In this document: positions 1 to 8,716 of the stretch, piece after piece
Numbering within the stretch: position 1 is the stretch's first letter
How the letters are laid out: each line of letters opens with the position of its first letter
Source of the DNA: Streptomyces luteolifulvus
GTDB lineage: Bacteria; Actinomycetota; Actinomycetes; Streptomycetales; Streptomycetaceae
Assembly: GCF_008806595.1 (NCBI RefSeq)
Contig: NZ_VZRB01000014.1
Coordinates: 124,001-188,000, forward strand
Direction of reading: 5' to 3'
Length of the DNA stretch: 64,000 nucleotides
Notes under the pieces: model-generated
The model's input: only the letters and a program-made list of their open reading frames with translations
Database searches by the model: none
Told to the model about the DNA's origin: nothing
Program-made: the position numbers and the translations under genes

Positions 1-80
1 TCGAGACGGTCCTCCTCGGCGGCGACACCGTCGCGGGCAGCCTCGAGGCCTACCCCACCCCGGCAGGAGCGGTCCGATGA
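1..80 (+). CDS. C-terminal end of an upstream gene (partial)
   Basis: Reading from base 3 gives 25 sense codons ending in TGA at 78-80. The last residues read TPAGAVR. The stop overlaps the ATG of the next gene in an ATGA junction, which is how neighbouring genes in this window are coupled, so this is probably the tail of a co-transcribed gene. Too little is present to assign a family. Confidence 0.45.
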   Translation, partial: ETVLLGGDTVAGSLEAYPTPAGAVR

Positions 81-1276
81 CACGTACTCAGAACCGGCTG
101 CCCGTCCTGCCGCTGCTCGCCGTGGGAGCCTTCGCCATCGGCACGGACACCTTCGTGGTCGCCGGCGTGCTCCCGGAGGTCGCCACCGATCTGCGGGTCA
201 GCCCCGCCGACGCCGGCTGGATCAGCACGCTTTTCGCCCTCACCTACGCCGTGTTCGCGCCGGTGCTCGGCGCGCTCACCGGAGCCTGGGAGCGGCGTGT
301 CGTCCTCGTGGTGTCGCTGACCGGCTTCGCCGTGGGCAACGCCGCCTCCGCCCTCGCCCCCGGTCTCGGCTCGCTGCTGGCCGCCCGGGTGCTCACCGCC
401 GCCTGCGCCGCGCTCTACGTTCCCGCGGCCTCCGCGTCCGCCGGCGCGTTGTCGGCGCCCGAACAGCGGGGCAGGGCCCTGGCAGTCGTCCTCGGCGGGC
501 TGTCCGCCGCGACCGTCGCCGGAGTTCCCTTCGGCACCTGGGTCGCCGCCGACCTCGGCTGGCGCTCCACGTTCTGGCTGCTGTCCGCACTGGGCCTGCT
601 GTGCGCGGCCGCGGTGGCCCTCGGCCTGCCTCAGGTACGGCTGCCGGCCGCGCCCGGCCTTGCTGCCCGGCTCGCCCCGGTGCGCGACCCACGCGTGCTG
701 CTCACGGTGGGCACCACCCTGCTGTTCATGACCGGCGGCTACCTGGCGCTCACCTACATCGGGCTGATCCTGGACCCCGTCACCGACGGCGACGGCTCGG
801 ACCTCGCCCTGCTTCTGCTGGCGTTCGGCGTCACCGCGATCGCGGGCACGGTGCTGGGCGGGCGCGCCACGGACCGGTACGGCGCGAGTCCGGTGCTCGC
901 CGTCTCCGTCGCCGGCCTCGCCGCGGTCCTCGTCACCCTGCCGCTGACCCGTTCCACGGCGATGGGTGCCGTGGTGGCGATGGCGCTCTGGGGCCTGGCC
1001 GCGATGGCCACCCAACCGCCCCAGCAGCACCGCCTGTTCGGCATCGCACCGACGTCCGGGCCGCTGCTGCTGTCACTGAACTCCTCGGCCACCTTCCTCG
1101 GGATCTCGCTGGGCGGCTTCCTCGGCGGGCAGGTGGTACGCACCGGCGGCACCCATGCCCCCGACACCCTCGGGGTGGCCGGCGGCTGTCTGGCCGCGCT
1201 GTCCCTGGTGACCGCCTTCGCCGTGGCCCGTGTCCGGACCCGCGAGGAGCCCGCGCTGGTCGCCGACACCCGCTGA
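77..1276 (+). CDS. MFS drug-efflux transporter (DHA1, Cmx/CmlR-like)
   Basis: A 399-aa integral membrane protein with about twelve hydrophobic segments and a short cytoplasmic N-terminus. The GTDTFVVAGVLPEVA stretch in the first helix and the DLGWRSTFW segment after the fifth are typical of the DHA1 branch that includes actinomycete chloramphenicol-type exporters. Members use the proton gradient to expel small hydrophobic compounds. The ATG at 77 overlaps the upstream stop, so it is translationally coupled, and it stands first in the run of genes leading to the dioxygenase-like gene. The likely role is export of, or self-resistance to, the product of this locus. The substrate cannot be read from sequence. 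Confidence 0.85.
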   Translation: MTRTQNRLPVLPLLAVGAFAIGTDTFVVAGVLPEVATDLRVSPADAGWISTLFALTYAVFAPVLGALTGAWERRVVLVVSLTGFAVGNAASALAPGLGSLLAARVLTAACAALYVPAASASAGALSAPEQRGRALAVVLGGLSAATVAGVPFGTWVAADLGWRSTFWLLSALGLLCAAAVALGLPQVRLPAAPGLAARLAPVRDPRVLLTVGTTLLFMTGGYLALTYIGLILDPVTDGDGSDLALLLLAFGVTAIAGTVLGGRATDRYGASPVLAVSVAGLAAVLVTLPLTRSTAMGAVVAMALWGLAAMATQPPQQHRLFGIAPTSGPLLLSLNSSATFLGISLGGFLGGQVVRTGGTHAPDTLGVAGGCLAALSLVTAFAVARVRTREEPALVADTR

Positions 1277-1300
1277 CCCGCCGACACGTTGGGGGAGACC

Positions 1301-1960
1301 TTGCAGGAACAACGACCCGTCGTCCTCGGTATATGCGGCTCCGAACGGGCAGGCGGCAACACCGACCTGGCACTGGAGCACGCGGCCGGTCTGGTCGCGC
1401 TGCGCGGCGCCGACTTCCGGACGATCCATCTGCGCGACCACCGCGTGTCGCCGTGCAGCCCGTGCGGCGACTGCAACTACCGTGACGACCCGTGCGCGTT
1501 GCCCGACGCCATGCCGCAGATCATCGCGGAGATGAAGCGCGCCGACGGCATCATCTACGCGACCCCCGTGCACGGCTTCGGTCTCGCCCACCTCATGCAG
1601 ATCTTCATCGAACGGGCGGGTGTCGGCTTCCTGCGGTTCGACAGACCGCTCGCCAACAAGGTCGGCGGGATCATTGTCACGGGCCGTCGCTACAGCGAGG
1701 GCTCTGTGCACAACCAGCTCGTGGACAACCTGCTGCTCAACCGGATGATCCTGGTCGGCAGCGGCTTCCCCGCCGTGCTGCGCAACACCTCCAGGGCACC
1801 CGAACTGAGCGACACCGAGGGTCTGGAGGCGGTGGAGCGGATGGTGCAGCGGATGCTCGACATGATCCTTCTGCTGCGGCGTCATGCGGACACCACCGGT
1901 GAGCCCGTGCTGCCCCCGCACGACCGCAACGAACGCGCCGGACGGGTGCGTACGCACTGA
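1301..1960 (+). CDS. NADPH-dependent FMN reductase / iron-sulfur flavoprotein-like
   Basis: A flavodoxin-fold protein of 219 aa from the TTG at 1301, which has GGGAG at 1293-1297 just upstream; an in-frame TTG at 1289 lies before this ribosome site and is less likely. The N-terminal GICGSERAGGNT is the FMN phosphate loop of the NADPH-dependent FMN reductase family. A CSPCGDC cysteine cluster follows near residue 50, as in iron-sulfur flavoproteins. The YATPVHGFGLAHLMQIFIER stretch matches the second flavin-contact region. It may supply reduced flavin or electrons to an oxidative step, perhaps the haem-type dioxygenase-like protein encoded at 3416. It is spaced as an operon member. Confidence 0.75.
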   Translation: MQEQRPVVLGICGSERAGGNTDLALEHAAGLVALRGADFRTIHLRDHRVSPCSPCGDCNYRDDPCALPDAMPQIIAEMKRADGIIYATPVHGFGLAHLMQIFIERAGVGFLRFDRPLANKVGGIIVTGRRYSEGSVHNQLVDNLLLNRMILVGSGFPAVLRNTSRAPELSDTEGLEAVERMVQRMLDMILLLRRHADTTGEPVLPPHDRNERAGRVRTH

Positions 1961-2009
1961 GCCGATCACCGACCGGAATACATCCGGCAACGAACAACGG
2001 GAGACTGCC

Positions 2010-2654
2010 TTGAACGTGCCGGCACTGAGCGCAGGCACCAAGCCGTCCGGAGCGGCGGAGCTGACCCGCTTCGCCGCCGTCGCCGCAGCGGTCGACACCG
2101 CTGCCCTCACCGCCCAACTCGCCCGGCGGCGCCAGGCACTCGCCGAGCGCCCCGGGGACGTCTACGACCGCGCGGACGAGGTCGCACAGGTCTACGCCCG
2201 GTGGTTCGCCACGTACGACATCATCTGCCCGCTGCCCGGCCAGATCGCCGCGGCCCGCCGCAAGGGCCTGCCGGCGATCGGCCCGGCGGTCGACGCCCTG
2301 CTGTACGGCGAGCTCACGACGGGTGTGCTGATGGGGGTCCAGGACGCCGAAGCCGTCGACGGCGGACTGCACTTCGACTGGGCCGCGCAGGGCGAGACCT
2401 TCACCGGGTTCCGCTCCACGGTGACCTGCTCCCAGGACGAGCCCGTGGTCCGCGACGCGACCGGCATCGTCGCCTCGGTGCCGCAGGGCCCCGACCGGCG
2501 TACCAGCGTCACCAAGTCCTCCCGCCACCTGGTCTTCACCGTCTACGACGCACCTGGCCTGGACATCAGGGACTTCGACACCGGGGTGCGGGTCCTGACC
2601 GATCTCCTGAGGGAAACCGGATCGGTCCCCGACGTCCAGGAGGTTGTGCTGTGA
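2010..2654 (+). CDS. Free-standing B3/B4 tRNA-binding (PheRS editing-like) domain protein
   Basis: A 214-aa protein. I chose the TTG at 2010 because GGGAGA lies at 1999-2004; a longer in-frame reading would overlap the previous gene. The segment KGLPAIGPAVDALLYG, then a Gly/Asp-rich VQDAEAVDGGLHF, then GETFTGF, and finally RRTSVTKSSRHLVFTVY follow the order of conserved blocks in B3/B4 domains (Pfam B3_4). That fold hydrolyses mischarged Tyr-tRNA in phenylalanyl-tRNA synthetase beta subunits. Stand-alone copies exist but are poorly characterised. Next to an amino-acid-modifying locus it could edit tRNAs charged with a non-standard aromatic amino acid, or have been recruited as an enzyme. The family call is moderately sure and the role is inferred. 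Confidence 0.5.
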   Translation: MNVPALSAGTKPSGAAELTRFAAVAAAVDTAALTAQLARRRQALAERPGDVYDRADEVAQVYARWFATYDIICPLPGQIAAARRKGLPAIGPAVDALLYGELTTGVLMGVQDAEAVDGGLHFDWAAQGETFTGFRSTVTCSQDEPVVRDATGIVASVPQGPDRRTSVTKSSRHLVFTVYDAPGLDIRDFDTGVRVLTDLLRETGSVPDVQEVVL

Positions 2655-3349
2655 CCACGTCGGCCGGTCCGGCGGCGGCCGTGGAGCGTGCGGACCTGCC
2701 CCACGGCTGCCTGCCCAGCAGGCACCAGCGGCGCATCCTCGTGTGCGCCGCAGCCGCTCCCACCGGTCCCTCGGAGCTGCACCGGGCCACGGCCCGCTGG
2801 CAACGCCAGTACATCGGAGGGGTCTTCGTACGGATCCCCGCGACCGCCACTCAACAGCACCGCGTTCTCGCCGAGTTCACCGCCGCCGGCTGCTCCCCGC
2901 AGACCACGCACTTCTACCGCCCTGCCGACCTCGCGGCCCTGGGCCCGCTGGCCCGACGGATCGCGGGACTGCGCCTCGCACACGGCTGCGACCCGGTCCG
3001 CACCGCCGAACTGCTCGTCCTCGGCGCGACCGACGTCGTCGGCCCCTACCCGCCGCAGGACCTGGCGGCGGCGCGTGCCGTGGCCAGGTGCGTCAACACC
3101 CATATCGGCGAGGACTGGCTTGTCCGACCCGAGGCGACCCCGATCCCGGGCACCTCCCCGCCGGCCGGAGGGCCGCAGGCCCATCGCGCCCCCACTCCCG
3201 GCGAGCTGGACGACCACTTCGCCGACACGGCGAGGGCACTGGCGGCCGAGGCCGAATCCCGCCTGGAGATCCTCGACCAACTCCCGCCCGACACCGGCAC
3301 CGACTGCCGGGCCGCACCCTACGCGGTCACCGGCCCCGGCCACGGCTGA
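2651..3349 (+). CDS. Unrecognised 232-aa protein coupled to the B3/B4 gene
   Basis: I do not recognise this protein. It starts with GTG at 2651, overlapping the previous stop, with AGGAGG at 2638-2643 at ideal spacing, so it is a real translationally coupled gene. It is Ala/Arg/Pro-rich and soluble, with no signal peptide or membrane segment. Residues about 20-150 look folded, including a FYRPADLAALGPLARRIAGL helix and a GATDVVGPYPPQDLAAARAV segment. The C-terminal third is Pro-rich and then charged. The position between the B3/B4 protein and the dioxygenase-like protein suggests a partner or tailoring function in the same pathway. Confidence 0.7.
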   Translation: MTTSAGPAAAVERADLPHGCLPSRHQRRILVCAAAAPTGPSELHRATARWQRQYIGGVFVRIPATATQQHRVLAEFTAAGCSPQTTHFYRPADLAALGPLARRIAGLRLAHGCDPVRTAELLVLGATDVVGPYPPQDLAAARAVARCVNTHIGEDWLVRPEATPIPGTSPPAGGPQAHRAPTPGELDDHFADTARALAAEAESRLEILDQLPPDTGTDCRAAPYAVTGPGHG

Positions 3350-3415
3350 GCCGACAGACCGTATACAGCGACACAGAACGAGCGCCCCCCGGGGCGCCCA
3401 TGGGGGGTTTCTGTC

Positions 3416-4759
3416 TTGCGCACCACCGCCGCACTGCGTGCCCTGCTCGACTTCGACACAGCGGATTACATCGACCACGCCAGGAGCGTGGGCCGCGACC
3501 GGCTCGACCCCGCACTGCGGGCCTGGATGGCCGAGGCCTACGAGGATGTGACCGTCATCCTCGCCCTCGACGGGGACCGGCTCAGCCGCCAGGAGCGTGC
3601 CGTTCTGCGCCTGGCCGAACTCGTCTTCCAGTCGGAATGGAAACTCGCCCTGCCCGAGGGCGAGAGCCCCGAGCAGGTGGCCGCCCGGGGCGGCGGACCA
3701 CTGGACCGGCGCGGCAAGCGCTACCAGCCCTACGGCAACGTACGGCTGCTCAACCATGCGCTCGGCACCCGCGGGCACGCCCCGGACAGTGCAGTGGAAC
3801 GCGCCTGCTGGCAGGCCGTCCGGGCCATCGCGTCCGGCTGGCGGGCCTATGAGCAGCGCACCGTCGACGGCACCGAGACATGGGCACAGGACGCCCTGCC
3901 CGATCCGGCACTGCTGGGCGAGCGCATCGTACGGCTGGATGCGCTGGTGTCGCTGACCGGCGGCCGCGCACCGGCGCTGCGGCCCGCCGCGGCCACACCG
4001 CCCCGCCGCCTGCGCGACTATCTGACGCCCCACTGGCGCGCGAACATACTGGAACACCTGACCGTCCTCCCGCAGACCACCCAGCACGACGAGGTCACCT
4101 TCCTGCGGGTGATCCATCTCGTCGAAGCCACCACCTGGGGCGTGCTGGCCCGGGTGATGTCCGCCGCCGAGTGGCTGCGGGCCGAGCGGTGGGAGTACGC
4201 GAGCGAGTGCCTCGACCGGGCCGCGGCCCTGGCCGCCGCACAGACCGAGGCCCTGCTCGTGATGCGCCGGACGATGCCCGTGGAGCATTTCCACGGCTTC
4301 CGGGCCGCGACCGGCGACGCCAGCGCCGTCCAGGCGTTCCCCACCCAGCTGCTGCACATCCATCTGCTCGGCGTGCATCCCGAGAAGGTGCAGGCCCTGC
4401 ACGAGGCCACCGAGAACGCCTACGTCCTGCTGCACCATAACCCGGACTTCGAGCCGCTGAGGGACCTGCTGCACCGGGTGCCCGACGAGGCGGCGGGACG
4501 ACGCGTGCTGGACGCCGCCCACCGCCTCGACCAGGAGCTCTACGCCTGGCGGAAGATCCACTACGGGGTCGCCATGCGCTATCTGCCGGCGCAGACCACC
4601 GGCTCGGGCGGCACCTCCGGCGCCCCGTATCTGCGCAGCTTCTACCAGGACCGCCTGTTCGACGCCGACCGCTCCCTGCTGCCGCAACACCGCAGCGCGG
4701 AGACGGCCGCACCCGGCCCCTGGGTCCGGGCCCGCCCGGTCCTGTCCCCGTTCAACTGA
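3416..4759 (+). CDS. Tryptophan 2,3-dioxygenase-superfamily haem protein with N-terminal extension
   Basis: A 447-aa protein from a TTG start preceded by a G-rich ribosome site at 3402-3407. The C-terminal half carries superfamily hallmarks: HDEVTFLRVIHLVEATTW near residues 224-241 (equivalent to the distal-pocket helix), HFHGFRAATGDASAVQ near 291-306 (substrate-carboxylate loop), and WRKIH followed by GSGGTSGAPYLR at 378-407, where His382 sits at the proximal haem-ligand position. Ordinary tryptophan dioxygenases are about 280 aa, so roughly 200 N-terminal residues are extra, closer to PrnB-type secondary-metabolism members. It probably oxidises or rearranges an indole or tyrosine-type amino acid. 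It is convergent with the regulator gene 18 bp downstream. Confidence 0.75.
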   Translation: MRTTAALRALLDFDTADYIDHARSVGRDRLDPALRAWMAEAYEDVTVILALDGDRLSRQERAVLRLAELVFQSEWKLALPEGESPEQVAARGGGPLDRRGKRYQPYGNVRLLNHALGTRGHAPDSAVERACWQAVRAIASGWRAYEQRTVDGTETWAQDALPDPALLGERIVRLDALVSLTGGRAPALRPAAATPPRRLRDYLTPHWRANILEHLTVLPQTTQHDEVTFLRVIHLVEATTWGVLARVMSAAEWLRAERWEYASECLDRAAALAAAQTEALLVMRRTMPVEHFHGFRAATGDASAVQAFPTQLLHIHLLGVHPEKVQALHEATENAYVLLHHNPDFEPLRDLLHRVPDEAAGRRVLDAAHRLDQELYAWRKIHYGVAMRYLPAQTTGSGGTSGAPYLRSFYQDRLFDADRSLLPQHRSAETAAPGPWVRARPVLSPFN

Positions 4760-4777
4760 CCTGCAAGCGGCCGGAGT

Positions 4778-6193
4778 TCAGGAGGCCCGACGGACCCCGC
4801 CGGGCTGCCGTTCATAGGCCTGCCCGATCCGTCGGACCGCCTCCTCGATGCCCGACTCGCCCAGGGCCGTGTACCCCAGCACCAGCCCGGGCCGAGCGGT
4901 GTGTGGCCGGTCGTGGAAGACCCGGCCGCCCTTGACCAGCACGGACAGCTGCAGCGCCTGCGTCACCAGCGCCTCCTCGTCCAAGCCGGCCGGCAGCGCC
5001 GCGAACACATGCAGTCCGGCGACCGGACCGACCAGTGTGGCGACGGGCAGATACCGCTCCACGGCCCGCATCAGCCTGCCGTGCTGCGAACGGTATCGGG
5101 TCCGCATCTTGCGCAGATGTCCGTCCAGCAGCCCGCTGCGCAGGAAGTCCGCGAACGCCAGTTGCATCAGGCCGTCGCAGCCAAGGTCCCGGCGCACCCG
5201 CACCCGCTCCATCACCGCGGTCAGCTCCGGCGGCAGCACCATCCAGCCCAACCGCAGCCCCGGCGCGAGGAGTTTGCTCGCCGTGCCTGCGTAGATCACC
5301 CGGTCGGGACCGGTCGGCTGCAACGCGAGGTGCCGGCAGCGCTGCTCCAGCCACAGCCCGCCGTCGTAGTCGTCCTCGATGATCCAGCCATCGATGTCCC
5401 GGGCCCAGCGCACCAGCTCCTCCCGGCGCTGCGGCGACATGGGCACCCCCAACGGGAACTGGTGCGAGGGCGTGACCAGGACGACCCGTACGCCGCTCGC
5501 GTACAGCGGCTCGATCTCCAGCCCCTCCGGGCCCACCGGCACCGCCACCGTCCGGATGTCGTTCTCCTCGATGAACTGCCGCTGCCGGTCATGACTGGGG
5601 TCCTCCACCGCCAGTCGGTCGATGCCCAGTTCGCGCAGCGCGGCGCAGACGAGCCCCAGAGCGTGCGCGAAGCCGCCGGTCACCATCGTGTCGTCGGGAC
5701 TGCCGAGCACCCCCCGCACCCGGCCGAGGTAGGCGACCAACTCCGTGCGCAACTGGTCGAGTCCGAGCAGCGGGGGATAGCCGAGGCCCTGCCAGCGGGT
5801 CGACTCCAGCGCCCGCAGGTAGGAGGCGCCCCACTCGCGGTGCGGGAACGTCACCGGGTTGGGCGTGCCCGGCAGCAGGTTGAACCGCACCGGCGGGATC
5901 GCCCGGTCGACCAGCACCACTGGCTTCCTGATCCGGGTGTCCGCGTGCGCCGCCACCCGGGTACCCGAGCCGCGCACCGACTCCAGCAGGCCCTCACCGG
6001 TGAGTTTCTCGTAGGCCTCCACCACCACGCTGCGCGAGACCCGCAGGTCCTGCGCCAGCTGCCGACTGGACGGCAGCCTCGTGTGCGGTTTCAACAGCCC
6101 CCGTTCCACCTGATGCCGTACCTGGTCGGCGATCTGCGCGCCGAGCGGGACCGGTCCGTCCCGCACGACCTCCAGCATGACGTGCCATGTCAT
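4778..6193 (-). CDS. MocR/GabR/PdxR-type regulator (GntR HTH fused to aminotransferase fold)
   Basis: A 471-aa protein with a GntR winged helix at about residues 12-80 (RLPSSRQLAQDLRVSRSVVVEAYEKL) and a fold-type I aminotransferase domain from about 100 onward. The PLP lysine lies in GTASKLLAPGLRLGW, and IIEDDYD supplies the cofactor-contact aspartate. MocR proteins sense PLP or an amine/amino acid adduct and control neighbouring transport or metabolism genes. It is divergent from trpD, and the shared region 6194-6314 holds a direct repeat that could be its operator. The start has GGGGGAG only two bases upstream, so the ATG five codons downstream at 6178 is possible. Confidence 0.88.
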   Translation of the reverse strand: MTWHVMLEVVRDGPVPLGAQIADQVRHQVERGLLKPHTRLPSSRQLAQDLRVSRSVVVEAYEKLTGEGLLESVRGSGTRVAAHADTRIRKPVVLVDRAIPPVRFNLLPGTPNPVTFPHREWGASYLRALESTRWQGLGYPPLLGLDQLRTELVAYLGRVRGVLGSPDDTMVTGGFAHALGLVCAALRELGIDRLAVEDPSHDRQRQFIEENDIRTVAVPVGPEGLEIEPLYASGVRVVLVTPSHQFPLGVPMSPQRREELVRWARDIDGWIIEDDYDGGLWLEQRCRHLALQPTGPDRVIYAGTASKLLAPGLRLGWMVLPPELTAVMERVRVRRDLGCDGLMQLAFADFLRSGLLDGHLRKMRTRYRSQHGRLMRAVERYLPVATLVGPVAGLHVFAALPAGLDEEALVTQALQLSVLVKGGRVFHDRPHTARPGLVLGYTALGESGIEEAVRRIGQAYERQPGGVRRAS

Positions 6194-6246
6194 ATCTCCC
6201 CCTTGTCCTCCATTCTACGGACGCAACGAACGTACAGCCGACCGGG

Positions 6247-6282
6247 ATTGGTCCGGTGGCGAGCCGGTCGACTGGTCTGGTG
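6247..6282 (+). promoter_or_regulatory. Direct repeat, candidate MocR operator
   Basis: Two 12-bp copies, ATTGGTCCGGTG at 6247-6258 and ACTGGTCTGGTG at 6271-6282, differ at two positions and begin 24 bp apart, in the divergent gap between the MocR gene and trpD. GabR and other MocR regulators bind direct repeats of this kind between divergent promoters. The assignment as operator is inference. Confidence 0.45.
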
Positions 6283-6314
6283 CCGGTCTTTTCCCGCTCG
6301 GCAGACTGCGGGAT

Positions 6315-7388
<1,074 letters not shown>

Positions 7389-7459
7389 CCACGCGGCCCG
7401 CCGCCCGCTCGCCGACCCCTGCGGGCCCGCAGTCCCGCCCACCGAAAGGCGCACCGCCG

Positions 7460-8716
7460 ATGCCCTCCCTCTCCTCGCCTCCGCCCTCCGCGCCGCTGCT
7501 GGTCCTGATCAGCCCCATGGATCAGGAGACCCGTGGCCACCTGCTGGAATCCGTGGCCCGCGAGTACCGGATCTGGCTGTTCTCCGACCGTGAGGCCGAC
7601 TGGGAGTCCCCGTTCATCACCGGCCACACCCTGGTGGACACCCTGGACGCCGAGGCCATGACCCACGCCGCCCGCCCGGTCGGTGCCGACGCGATCCTGT
7701 GCTGGGACGAGACCCGCATCCTGTCCGCCGCCCGGGTCGCCGACGCCCTCGGCCTGCCCGGCCTGTCTCCGCAGGCCGTACTGACCTGCCGGGACAAGCA
7801 CTTGACCCGACTGGCTGTCGCGGCGGCCGGGGGACCGCAGGCCCGCTCGACCGCCGTGTCCACGCTGGACGAGGCGTGCGCGGCGGCCGCCGGAACCGGC
7901 TACCCCGTGGTGGTCAAGCCGCGGGCGCTGGTCGGCAGCACGGGCACCCGGATGGCCCGCACCCGCGAGGAACTCGCCGCGATCTTCCCGGAGATCCGCG
8001 GCACCACCATGACCGAGGTCCGCGAGCGTTTCGAACGGCCCGTGCTCATCGAGGAGTACCTCGACGGGCCGGAGATCAGCGTCGACTGCCTGATCTGGGA
8101 CGGCGAGGTCACCCCGCTCTTCGTCGCCCGCAAGGAACTCAGCCCGCCGCCGAGCTTCGAGGAGGTCGGCCACAGCGTCGCGGCGGCCGACCCGCTGCTC
8201 ACGGACGCCGCGCTGCTGCGCGCGCTGACCACCGTGCACGCCGCCGTCGGCATCACCCACGGCTGGACCCACTCGGAATGGCGTCTGACCGCCCGAGGCC
8301 CCGCCCTGATCGAGGTCAACGCCCGCAGCGGCGGCGACTTCATCTCCTACCTGGGCCTGCTCGCCACCGGCTGGGACGCCGGTCCCGCCGCCGCCCGGCT
8401 GGCCCTCGGGCAGCGGCCCCGACCGGGCACCCCCCGTCATGGCGCCGCCGCCGTCCGCTTCCTGTACCCGGAGGTGGAGACTGTCGTCGGGCAGGTCACC
8501 ATCGAGCGGGACCGGCTGCCCGTCGGCACCGACATCGCCCGCGTGGTCGCCCGGCCCGGCCATGTCCTGGAACTCCCGCCCGCCTCGCACACCGGGCGCT
8601 ACGCCATGCTCGTCGCCACGGCCGACACCGCCGACGCCTGCCGGCGGATCCTGGATACCGCCGAGCAGGCCGTCCATCTGGAACCGGCCGCGTCACCGGT
8701 CGCCGTGCCGCGATGA
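7460..8716 (+). CDS. ATP-grasp carboxylate-amine ligase
   Basis: A 418-aa protein starting at ATG 7460, with GAAAGG at 7444-7449. The order of ATP-grasp elements is visible: an N-terminal Rossmann-like domain, YPVVVKPRALVGSTGTR (ATP lysine and glycine loop) around residue 150, RPVLIEEYLDGPEISVD (adenine-contact hinge) and LIEVNARSGGD (Mg-binding E/N pair), followed by a C-terminal lid. Such enzymes activate a carboxylate as an acyl phosphate and join it to an amine, making dipeptides or amides. It lies 71 bp after trpD and is coupled by an ATGA overlap to the MFS gene, so ligation and export are probably linked. Confidence 0.85.
   Translation: MPSLSSPPPSAPLLVLISPMDQETRGHLLESVAREYRIWLFSDREADWESPFITGHTLVDTLDAEAMTHAARPVGADAILCWDETRILSAARVADALGLPGLSPQAVLTCRDKHLTRLAVAAAGGPQARSTAVSTLDEACAAAAGTGYPVVVKPRALVGSTGTRMARTREELAAIFPEIRGTTMTEVRERFERPVLIEEYLDGPEISVDCLIWDGEVTPLFVARKELSPPPSFEEVGHSVAAADPLLTDAALLRALTTVHAAVGITHGWTHSEWRLTARGPALIEVNARSGGDFISYLGLLATGWDAGPAAARLALGQRPRPGTPRHGAAAVRFLYPEVETVVGQVTIERDRLPVGTDIARVVARPGHVLELPPASHTGRYAMLVATADTADACRRILDTAEQAVHLEPAASPVAVPR

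Noticed and set aside
3382..3397. Inverted repeat GCGCCCC-CC-GGGGCGC before the dioxygenase-like gene
   Set aside because: The two-base loop is too small for a stable hairpin and it sits inside a short intercistronic gap; kept only as a remark.
2543..4690. A 715-codon minus-strand frame opposite the dioxygenase-like gene
   Set aside because: No ribosome site or recognisable domain; the plus strand has family motifs.
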